Shown: positions 54,917-64,000 of the stretch, piece after piece
How positions within the stretch are numbered: the stretch's first letter is position 1
How the letters are laid out: each line of letters begins with the position of its first letter
NCBI GenBank assembly: GCA_037074615.1
Contig: CM073518.1
Location: 11,608,501 to 11,672,500 of the forward strand
Direction of reading: 5' to 3'
Source of the DNA: Leucaena leucocephala
Taxonomy: Eukaryota > Streptophyta > Magnoliopsida > Fabales > Fabaceae
Length of the DNA: 64,000 nt
Notes under the pieces: model-generated
What the model saw: the letters and a program-made list of their open reading frames with translations, nothing else
Told to the model about the DNA's origin: nothing
Databases searched by the model: none
Position numbers and translations under genes: made by a program

Positions 54917-57746
54917 TGTAATATCCTTAATTTTCTGTACTGGTTCCTATGTACAGATTAAACGGAATATATGAGCTCTGTTTCAGGAAAAACATGTGGA
55001 CCTTTATGTAAAGAAAAGGATTAAATTGCAAAAGAAAGGAAATTAAGGGACCTAAATGCAATTATGGAAAGTTTAAAGTTAGGAATGAAAGGTAGACAAA
55101 AATGTGGGGTCTTAAAGTGTAATTTTAGCCAAATTAAGGGACTTAATTATAAAGAAGGAAAAGTTCCCTGGGGCTAAAGTGTAATTAAAGAAAATAAGCC
55201 AGAAGTGGTTTGCACCGCCCGACAACATTTCAGCCCCAGATTCTACCAGAAGGTAGGGCAGGTGACGCCGGGTAACCAAGCCTAATACCGGAATTTTTGA
55301 AGACTCCAGATAGCCAGAAATGGACTGATCGTCCAAAAGTTATAAAAATTTATACCGGATACCCTAGATTTCAGATATAAGTGGGAAAATACAGGATGAT
55401 GCGCCTTTAAGGGGCGGATGTCGGGAAACTGACAGGATACCGATAGGAGATCTGTAGGAAAAGTTATTCACAAAATAAAAAATCTAGACGGGAGTGTGAG
55501 GCCTCCGGGGATCCGGGTAGGAGATTTATCGGTATTTTTAAAGGGGCTGAATGCGATCGGATGACTTCGGTCAGATGACCGTTATAACCCCCAACGATGC
55601 CTGAACACAGTAGGACACTATATCTGGGAAAAAGAGCCGGTGTCCGGAAAAGGTGTATAATCGGTAAATAATAGTTAAAATATTCAATGAACTATGTTAA
55701 AGGAAGATTTCTCGTAATGCGTGCCATACAGGTAATGGACCCAGGAAGCCCAAAGATGGCGCCATTAGAGGCCCAATAAGACTCTTGGACTGATAGGTGG
55801 GCCAGTATCCAGCAGAACCCCGGAAAAGTGCAAAATTACGAAAATGCCCCTATGGGGTACAAAAAGGGCAGCAGATGAATAAAGGGTATTCTGGTCATTT
55901 TGGACAGACCCAGAGGGTAGGACATGTCTAAATAAGGTTGACTAGAGCCAGTATAAGCTTTGACCGGGTCCAGAAAGGTGTGAAATGACGATTTTGCCCT
56001 TAGGGTTAAAATAGGACAAGATAGGGCACCAAGGGCATTTTGGTCATTTCGCAGGGGATCTGTAATTGAGTCTGGACCCAGTATTAAAAAGTTAATGATA
56101 TAAAGGGTCTAGATACTAAATGTGAGGTCAGTAGGCATAAAAAGGATCCTCAGAAACATCAGATTCAGAAAACGGCACGTTTTTCGAGGCGATGGACCGG
56201 GCAGGTACCGGATTGGACCGGAAAGCTTCCAGAACCTCCAAATTTAGTCACATGAAGCATATGAGTGGTGAGGTGTCCTATGAGGTGTCCCATGAGGTGT
56301 CCAGGGTGATGCAGTAAAAAAGAATTCAAGAAAATAGGAAATTCCAGGAAAAACCAGGACCACAGGATCATAAGTCTTCCTAATTACAAGATTGCCATTG
56401 CTCAACACTATAAATACCCCCACCTAGCCCCTCATTTTGGCATAAGCAAGGAAGAAAGGAAGAGACAAGTTCTTGAGAGAGAAAGTGTGAGAAAGAAAGA
56501 AGTAAGGAAGTTCTGGTGAAGTTGGAAGTAGTAGGGAAGTTCTAAAGCACTGCTTTTGAGGTAACAACTAATCCTAGCTCTTATGTAATGTCTTTGTGAT
56601 GTGTTGTTTTGTTTGGTTGATTGTTGTCCTATATGTTATGCTTGAAGCTCTATTCCAATGCTATGATCATATGTTATTGAATATGGAAGCATGCAGCATA
56701 CTTATCTGTACACAGTCACAAGCAAGCACCGTCACTCTGCATTACATATTTTGTTATGATTATTGTTACTGGGATTCTTTTGAATCTCATTCCCAAACAT
56801 AACATTACAGGGGAGGTTCTGTCAAAATAAAATTTGGAAATCTTAAGAGACGCCGGTAGGCTGCCGAAATTCCGGCAACGAAGACGGAACAAAGAAAGGA
56901 ACTGATACGTACTGTGTACGTAGTGCTGTCTAAGGAGGCTGGAAGTGAGTGGACCCAGCAGGTTCATCCAGTCTTTCCTGGATACTACGTAGAATGGTAG
57001 TTCTCATAAGGGAATTACCGAATCGGTACAACATCGGTTACTTTCTAAAGAAGAATTGTAGCAGTTATGCTGCCGGATTTTAGACAGAGAAGGATGTAAT
57101 AAAATATGAGGGAGTTAATCATGCACTGATATATATAACAGTTGATTATTTGATATTAATTGTTATCTGGGCTGTATGACTGATATGTGTTGGTTGTATA
57201 CTTGGGTATGTAAAGACTAAATGCTGAAAATAGGCTCAGTGAACAGTAACTCGTGAAGACCCATTCATGTTTGATAAATCATTAAAAATAGTAAATGATT
57301 GAATTAATGTACAAAATTTTTAGGGTAAAAATTAGACATACTAAGATTTAATTTGATATATAGAATGCCTAATTTGGATGTATACACGAAAAGATATAAA
57401 TTGTTAAAATTGGGACCAGAATGCTGGATTCAGGAGAAAGTCATTGGATGAACAGTAAGATTGAAACGTTGACCCACGTTAAATTTGTCAAGGATTGGTC
57501 AACCAATGATTTTTCCCTGAAATATATTTGAGTTATATTCATGTAGCAATTTGAACCACTTCATTTCAATTTTTCTAGAATTAGTTATGAATTTTAAAAA
57601 TCAGGTCACTCATCTGGAATTTGCCACAGTGAACAGTACTCGATATGAATAAAATTCCAGATTAAGTGTTTAGACTTCAATGACCCTGAAAGTGGTTTAA
57701 GTGCTACTGAATGGTCCCTAAGATGTATAAAAATAAGGATATGACA
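54917..57746 (+). mobile_element. 5' LTR of element H (inverted)
   Basis: TGTAATATCCTTAATTTTCT to GGATATGACA, 2830 bp, matching 46066-48882 with a few substitutions and short indels. TATA box at 56409-56416, hairpin at 56771-56788 (GGGATTC-TTTT-GAATCTC). It is followed by a primer-binding site. Confidence 0.9.
56409..56416 (+). promoter_or_regulatory. TATA box, 5' LTR of element H
   Basis: TATAAATACCCCC, with a GA-rich leader about 45 bp downstream; this would be the promoter of the coding element. Confidence 0.72.
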
Positions 57747-57749
57747 TTT

Positions 57750-57761
57750 TGGTATCAGAGC
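57750..57761 (+). other. Primer-binding site of element H (initiator Met tRNA)
   Basis: TGGTATCAGAGC three bases after the LTR end. Confidence 0.9.
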
Positions 57762-57859
57762 AAAGAATTCTGGCTTAAGAAATGCTCTGAGTAGATGATT
57801 TATAGAAAGATATACCATGATAAAGCCGTCATAATTGACACTAAGTTAGTGTTTGCAGG

Positions 57860-58558
57860 ATGGCTAGACATAGATTTGGGTCTGAAACTACAGTAAACCA
57901 ATGGGAGGTTAGACAAGAGGTCTCTAGTTCAGATAGTTCAGAAGAGGAGATAATGAGCAATGATTCTGACCCTTGGACACCTTCAGTAGTTGGTAACTCT
58001 GAAGAGGAAAGTTCCTCGGTAGGATCAAACTTCCCGAGTGATGATCAGGAGGTGATGGTGATAGAAGGCCCTATTCCTGCCATTCCTATAAGTGTGGTAC
58101 CCTTGAATATAACAGACAGTTCAGGATCCAGCCAAGTACGTGATCAGAGTAATGCGCCAGGTCCCAGTAGGCCCGAAGTGACTCTAGTAGAAATGTATTT
58201 GGGAGGGTTAATCGTAAGAATGATCCCAGGGAGGAACCTGAGTAGAGAGCAACTTGAGAGCTCGGTAGCATTAGCCCGACAACTATACGAGTTGAGGCAG
58301 ACCCTGTTCGAAAACATAGATCAAGATTATTCGGTCTACCAGGAGTTTATCACAAGGGTGAAAGCCATATATCAAGCCTGGGATCCAAATGTGTTAACCA
58401 TGGGGCTTTGGCTAGAAATTATGAATGATGTATTGCCGAAGACTCCTACCTGGAGATCGGAGTTGGACCAGTACTTTGATAGAGAATCATATTGTACCAT
58501 ATCCTACTGGATCTACCTAGTAGGAGAATATATTAGAATGAAGTTTAAGAAAAATTAG
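57860..58558 (+). CDS. Unknown ORF between primer-binding site and gag (element H)
   Basis: An uninterrupted 232-residue frame lies in sense orientation upstream of gag. Residues about 18-75 are acidic and Ser-rich (SSSDSSEEE, SEEESSS) and look disordered. Residues about 80-105 are Pro/Ser-rich. Residues about 105-232 look folded and helical, with many Trp and Tyr (LYELRQ, YQEFITRV, LWLEIMNDVLP, YWIYLVGEYIRMKF). A basic KFKKN end closes it. The start ATG follows TTTGCAGG, which resembles a 3' splice site. I do not recognise the family. Extra ORFs before gag are known in Ogre elements but are not usual for Tekay-like ones. It is absent from elements E and A. Confidence 0.6.
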   Translation: MARHRFGSETTVNQWEVRQEVSSSDSSEEEIMSNDSDPWTPSVVGNSEEESSSVGSNFPSDDQEVMVIEGPIPAIPISVVPLNITDSSGSSQVRDQSNAPGPSRPEVTLVEMYLGGLIVRMIPGRNLSREQLESSVALARQLYELRQTLFENIDQDYSVYQEFITRVKAIYQAWDPNVLTMGLWLEIMNDVLPKTPTWRSELDQYFDRESYCTISYWIYLVGEYIRMKFKKN

Positions 58559-58696
58559 AGTAATATTTCCAATGTATAAAGGACTAGAATGGTACTGTGA
58601 TAGGTACATATACTCTGTATGTATATTATGTTTGAAATAAAATGAAAAGGAATTATGTTATTTATCGTATTCCCTTCTGTTTTTAAGTATAACAAA
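58559..58696 (+). other. Spacer between unknown ORF and gag
   Basis: AT-rich, with a TTCTGTTTTTAAG stretch shortly before the gag ATG that could serve as a splice acceptor. No other feature seen. Confidence 0.4.
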
Positions 58697-59482
58697 ATGG
58701 TACGAACGAGGAGAACTTTTCCAGCTGAGGAACCCCGAGAGGCTGGAAACCTTAATCAAATGATTCTAGAACGACTAGAACAGCAACAAAAGATGATAGA
58801 AGAAATGAGAGCTGCTCAAGCACGAAATGAACAAGCAAGAGATGCTGCCATAGCCGCGGCAGTAGCAGCAGCTGTAAATAATTTAAGACCGCCAGAGCCT
58901 TCAGGAGCAACTAGTAGAGAACCTGAAGAAGTACCACAACAAGCGGAACAGCCCCAGAGAAGGGTTGAATCAAGGGAGGAGACAGTTGGCATCCAACAAT
59001 GGATGGTGCGATTTTGCAAACACAATCCTCCCATATTCGAAGGGACATTTGAAGTACATGTAGCAGAAAATTGGGTCAGCAGATTAGAGAAGATCTTTAA
59101 GGTCCTCGACTGCCCCACTGAAACCAAGGCCCAAATGGCCATCTATCAATTGGAAAAGGATGCGGATAGATGGTGGAAGAATACAGAGTTACTTCTCCAA
59201 ACAAGAGATATTCCAGTTACCTGGGAAGTATTTCTTGAGCAATTTTATGAGAAATATTTCCCTCAATCTGTCAGAGATGAAAGGGAGGTTGAATTCCTTG
59301 TGCTGAGGCAAGGAGAAAAAGAAGCTTTTGATGAATATTTGGCCAAGTTCATCTGGCTATCTCAATATTCAACTTACCTACGCCAAGTGGATGATGAACG
59401 CTGGATGACAGAAAGAATGATCCAAGGGCTGAATTCTATGTTAAAGGAGAAGTTAACTCCCCAACAATACAGCCAGTTCAAT
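58697..59482 (+). pseudogene. gag: gag N-terminal and core part (element H, inverted)
   Basis: The start is set at MVRTRRTFPAEE (58697), the conserved gag start, rather than at the in-frame ATG 42 bp earlier. A Gln/Glu/Ala-rich predicted coiled coil covers residues about 20-65. The gag core follows: IFEGTFEVHVAENWVSRLEKIF, DRWWKN, FYEKYFPQSVRDE, FDEYLAKFIWLS and DDERWMTER. The frame is intact to LTPQQYSQFN, then runs into LTR sequence at the inversion point. The missing C-terminal part is at 52724 on the minus strand. Confidence 0.9.
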
Positions 59483-61397
59483 ATTGGTTTCTCTCATTAT
59501 ACACATCCAAATGAGGCTTATTACCTATCCACAGAATGCCCCAGATGTGTACTATTGGCTCACTAAATCTCGTGGCCAGACTCCTCCGTTTACTAGGTCA
59601 AACTGAGGTCAGAACACTGCTGCCTCAGGACCTGCGAATTTCCCCTTAATTTACCATACATAAATTGAATATGCCAAACAATACTTATCATTGAATAACA
59701 TAATGTCATACAACATGGCATACACAACAAAGCATATACATAATCTTTCTATTACATCTGTTTCTGCCTAAACTCCGGCAGCACAACCGCTACACTTCAT
59801 CTGTACAAAGAACTGAACCGTACTGATTCGGTAATCCCCTCATGAGAACTACCATTCTACGTAGTACCCAGGAAAGACTAGATGAACCGACTAGGTCCAC
59901 TCACTTCTAGTCTCCTTAGACAGCACTACGTACACAGTACTTATCATATACTGATGTTCAGTCTTTACTTCGGCAGCATAACGGCGTCTCTTGGCTTTCT
60001 CAAAATCCAAGTCAGCATAACCTCCCTGTAATGGGTTATGGATGGGGATGAGATTCGGGGGAATCTCAGTAGCAACAATCATAACAATATATGTAATGCA
60101 GAGTGACAGTGCTTGCTTGTGATTGTGTACAGATAAGTATGCTGCGTGCTTTCATGCTTAATAACATATGATCATAGCATTACAGCAGAGCTTCAGACAT
60201 AACATATAAGACAACAATCCAACCAAACAATAGCACATCAAATCACAAAGCCATTACATAAAAGCTAGGATTAGTTACTACCTGGCTAGCTCAACAGAAA
60301 CTTACTATCTCTATTCTGCTTCCAGCTCCGCCAGAACTTCCTTTTCTCCTTTCTCTCTTCCCTTCCTTCTCCTTCTCTCTCTTCTTTCTCTCCCTTACTC
60401 AAGCCATGCGTGAATGCAACTCCAATGGCATTTCTCTAATTATCATGAACTTTGATCCTGCGGTCCTGGTTTTTCCTGGATTTTCCTATTTTCTTTAATT
60501 CCTCCTTTACTACATAATGCATGACATCATCGGGACACCTCAGCATGCCACCTCAGCGCCACATTTATCACATGTCTCAATTCCTGGACACCTCAGCATG
60601 ATGACTCACCGGTCCAGTCTCCTGCCTCGTAATGCGTGCCCTCAGCTTTATCTGCTTTCTGCAGACTAGAGCCATATGGCGCCTGGAAGAGACCTTGCAC
60701 GCTTCCCAATGCTATCCAGATAAGTTCCAGACTTATCTGATCACCTCCTCGGTTTTTGTGCCAACCGAGTAACTTTACTCTACTGAAAGGTTACTGAATC
60801 ACTAATCTAATGCCATGTGGCATCTTGTGGGTCCCATGAGGATACCTTATCAGTCCACCTCATGGTTTCCAAATAACCTTTCTTGTATCTGGCCTCCTGC
60901 CTCCGGTCTATCTCTAACCGGGTAACTATCTCTTTTGGACCTTCACCACTCTTGGCCTATACACTTGGCACTACTTTAGCCATTAGTCGCGACCTAGCCA
61001 TCATCTCATCGCGACATAGCATCTTTTGGTTCATTAGTCGCGACCACAGCATTCACTAGTCGCGACCACAACATTCTTTAGTCGCGACCATAACAGTCTT
61101 TCGTCGGACCACATCACTTTTTAGTCGCAACCAGGCTTATTCTACTCATTAGTCGCGACACCACAATATTATCCGTCACGACCAAGCCTCTCTACCAATA
61201 TTAGTCGCGACCTTAACACACTCTCGTCGCGACCAACGTCTTTATCATCGCGACCTAACTGGTCAACTCTTGAATCTTTGACCTTTACATCATCCCAAAT
61301 GGCCATTTACCCCTTGGGACTTCCACTGTTTACACATAAGTCCCCGTACCTTCGCTTATTCGCAGCTAAGTCCCTTAAACTCTTTGCGTTCCTCTAG
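59483..61397 (-). mobile_element. LTR with motif array, broken at both ends
   Basis: The left end starts about 110 bp inside the LTR tail; the tail itself is at 52725-52832. The right end lacks the first about 120 bp of the LTR because another LTR inserted at 61398. It joins an X-like tail to an S-like U3 with a GTCGCGAC array. The hairpin is at 60050-60067. The TATA box expected near 60420 is missing. Confidence 0.8.
60986..61254. repeat. GTCGCGAC array, 12 sites
   Basis: Positions start at 60986, 61008, 61037, 61059, 61081, 61103, 61124, 61152, 61175, 61204, 61226 and 61247. Steps are 22, 29, 22, 22, 22, 21, 28, 23, 29, 22 and 21. The 21 and 28 steps follow a one-base deletion in the site at 61103. 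Confidence 0.92.
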
Positions 61398-64000
61398 TGT
61401 AATACCCCAATTTTCAGGCCTAGAGACTCAGAAAGTGAGCCTGAAATAGATAGACTATCAGACTCCTTTGAATAGAAGTCCTAAAAACATACAGAGGGTT
61501 TTTAGGGACTAAACTGCAAATAAGTCAAAGATCAAGGACTTATAGGTAAATACTGAAAGTCCCTAGAAATATAGTGGCCATTTATGCAAGGAAAGGGGTT
61601 AAAATTGCAAAAGAAAGAAAATGTAGGGACTTAGATGTAATTATGAAAAAGTTCAAGGCCAAAAAGAAAAGTAGACAAAAAGGTGGGGTCCTTAAGTGTA
61701 ATTTTAGCCAAATAAAAGGGATTTAATTATAAAGCAGAAAAGTTCCCTGGGGCTAAAGTGTAATTAAAGAAAGTTAGGCCGAAAGTGGTTCGCACTGCCC
61801 GACAGCATTTTAGTCCTAGATTCTACCAGAAGGTAGGGCAGGTGACGCCCGGTAACCCAGCCTAATACCGGAATTTTTGAAGACTCCAGATAGCCAGAAA
61901 TGGACTGATCGTCCAAAACTTATAAAAATTTCTACCGGATATCCTAAATCTCAGATATAAGTGAGAAAATACAGGATAATGCGCCTTTATGGGGCGGATG
62001 TCAAGAAACTGACAGAATACCGATAGGAGGTCTGTAGAAAGATTTATTCGCAAAATAGCAAATACAGACGGGAGTGTGAGGCCTCCGGGGATCCGGGTAG
62101 GAGATTTATCGGTATTTTTAAAGGGGCTGAATGAGATCGGATGACCTCGGTCAGATGACCGTTATGACCCACAGGGATGCCTGAACACAGTAGGACACTG
62201 TATCTGGGAAAAGGAGCCGGTGTCTGGAAAAGTGTATAATCTGTAAATAATAATTAAAATATTTGGTGAACTGTGACAGAGGAAGATTCCTCGTAATGCG
62301 TGCCATATAGTTAATGGACCCAGGAAGCCCAAAAAATGGCACCATTAGAGTCCCAATAAGGCTCTTGGACTGATAGGTGGGCCAGTGTCCAGCAGAACCC
62401 CGGAAAAGTGCGAAATTACGAAAATGCCCCTGTGTTGTACAAAAAGGGCAGTAGATGAATGAAGGGCATTCTGGTCATTCTGGACAGGCCCAGAGGTCAA
62501 GACATGTCTAAATAAGGTTGACTAGAGCCAGTATAAGCTTTGACCAGGTCCAAAAAGGTGTGAAATGACGATTTTGCCCTTATGGTTAAAATAGGACAAG
62601 ATAGGGCACCAAGGGCATTTTGGTCATTTCGCAGGGGATCTGTAACTGAGTCTGGACCCAGTATTAAAAAGTTAATGATATAAAGGGTCTAGATACTAAA
62701 TGTGAGGTCAGTAGACATAAAAAGGATCTTCAGAAACATCAGATTCAGAAAACGGCACGTTTTTCGAGGCGATAGACCGGGCCGGTACCGGATTGGACCG
62801 GAAAGCTTCCAGAACCTCCAAATTTCGTCACATGAAGCATATGGGTGGTGAGGTGTCCCATGAGGTGTCTAGGGTGATGCATTAAAAGAAAATTAAAGAA
62901 AATAGGAAATTCCAGGAAAAACCAGGACCACAGGATCATAAGTCTTCCTAATTACAAGATTGCCATTGCTCAACACTATAAATACCCCCTAGCTCTTCAT
63001 TTTCACGCCAAGAAGCATTCTTAGAGGTAGAAAGAAGTTCTTGAGAGAGAAAGTGTGAGGAAGAAAGAAGTAAGGAAGTTCTGGTGAAGTTGGAAGTAGT
63101 AGGGAAGTTCTGAAGCTCTGCTTTTGAGGTAGTAACTAATCCTAGCTCTTATGTAATGTCTTTGTGATGTGTTGTTTTGTTTGGTTGGATTGTTGTCTTA
63201 TATGTTATGCTTGAAGCTCTATTCCAATGCTATGATCATATGTTATTGAATATGGAAGCATGCAGCATACTTATCTGTACACAATCACAAGCAAGCACCG
63301 TCACTCTGCATTACATATATTGTTATGATTATTGCTACTGGGATTCTTTTGAATCTCATTCCCATACATAACATTACAGGGGAGGTTCTGTCAAAATGAA
63401 ATTTGGAAATTTTAAGAGACGCCGTTATGCTGCCGAAATTCCGGCAAGAAAGCAGGAACAGGGAAAGGAGCTGATACGTACTGTGTACGTAGTGCTGTCT
63501 AAGGAGGCTGGAAGTGAGTGGACCCAGCAGGTTCATCCAGTCTTTCCTGGGTACTACGTAGAATGGTAGTTCTCATGAGGGAATTCCCGAATCGGTACAA
63601 CATCGGTTACTTTCTAAAGAAGAATTGTAGCAGTTATGCTACCGGATTTTAGACAGTGAAAAGATGTAATAGAAATTTGAGGGGATTGATCATACACTGA
63701 TATACAACAGTTGATTATCTAATAATAATTGTTATCTGGCATGTATGACTAATATGTGATGGTTGTATGCATGTGTATGTGAAGATTGAATGCTGAAAAT
63801 AGGTTCAGTGAACAGTAACTCGTGAGGACCTATGCATGTTTGATAAATCATTAAAAATAGTAAATGATTGAATTAATGTACTAACTTTTTATTGTAAAAA
63901 TTAGATATACTAAGCTTTAATTTGATATATAGAATTCCCCATTTGGATGTCTGTACGAAAGGATATAAATTACCAAAGATGAAACCAGAATGCTGGATTC
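61398..64000 (+). mobile_element. LTR of a further Tekay-like element, cut by window edge
   Basis: It starts TGTAATACCCCAATTTTCAGG inside the previous LTR. TATA box at 62977-62984, hairpin at 63340-63357, conserved block at about 63475-63596, then a Y-type tail that has not ended at 64000. Whether it is a solo LTR or a full element cannot be seen. Confidence 0.8.
62977..62984 (+). promoter_or_regulatory. TATA box of the right-edge LTR
   Basis: TATAAATACCCCC followed by a GA-rich leader. Confidence 0.7.

Larger units (their letters stand above)
52725..59482. other. Inverted segment of about 6.8 kb
   Basis: Flipping this interval rejoins three broken objects at once. The gag of element H (59482 to 52724), the X-type LTR (52725-52832 to 59483), and the host gag orientation and zinc knuckle (54196-54916 to 46065) all become continuous. 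The TGCTA flank at 54912-54916 then becomes TAGCA, matching 46061-46065. Confidence 0.85.

Noticed and set aside
1..64000. Host protein-coding genes, tRNA and rRNA genes
   Set aside because: All stretches are accounted for by LTRs, retrotransposon internal regions or their decayed parts. I saw no tRNA cloverleaf or rRNA signature, though a covariance search would be needed to exclude a tRNA formally.

Overview
The window is nuclear DNA from a flowering plant and consists almost wholly of nested LTR retrotransposons. I see no host gene, tRNA, rRNA or CRISPR. The plant assignment rests on Ty3/gypsy lineages confined to plants: a chromovirus with a group II chromodomain (Tekay/Del type) and an Athila/Tat-type gag and protease. 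Others are the TGGTATCAGAGC primer-binding sites and the pyrimidine-rich PPT/LTR junctions. The species cannot be told from sequence alone.

The oldest layer is an Athila/Tat-like element on the minus strand. A shared LTR (about 23889-25331) separates two internal regions. Copy I (456-2884 plus 23335-23880) is a deletion derivative without gag. Copy II (25332 to beyond 54 kb) keeps a plant-transposon-type ORF (27244-28530), a conserved unknown ORF (29868-30360), a protease (30860-31297 continuing at 41911) and gag pieces (41911-43047, 46001-46065 and, inverted, 54196-54916). No RT or integrase belonging to it is visible.

Into this host went many members of one Tekay-like family whose LTRs start TGTAAYATCC and usually end GGATGTTTCA. 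Element A (2885-23334, target duplication TGTGT) holds a gag relic and three solo LTRs, one containing a fourth. Solo LTR F (31298-34456, TTAAT), gag-only element E (34474-41910, CCTAG) and solo LTR G (43048-45995, GAAGT) follow. Element H (3' LTR at 46066-48882, full pol, gag, an extra ORF and 5' LTR at 54917-57746, TAGCA) is the only one with RT, RNase H, integrase and chromodomain. The right end is a stack of further LTRs.

Two observations stand out. First, arrays of the 8-bp palindrome GTCGCGAC spaced almost only 22 or 29 bp apart (rarely about 41-43 or 50) occur in both the Athila-like and the Tekay-like elements, in U3 regions and internal non-coding DNA. Second, one inversion of about 6.8 kb (52725-59482) explains the scrambled right part. 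Undoing it rejoins element H with matching target duplications, the host gag orientation and an LTR. Element A also carries a run of small hairpins with a constant loop and changing stems, and every LTR carries a short hairpin with compensatory changes.

Most open frames in the LTRs are chance or antisense frames shared only because the LTRs are homologous. The real coding relics nearly all carry stops or frameshifts, and the only intact-looking frame of real size is the unknown 232-residue ORF at 57860-58558.
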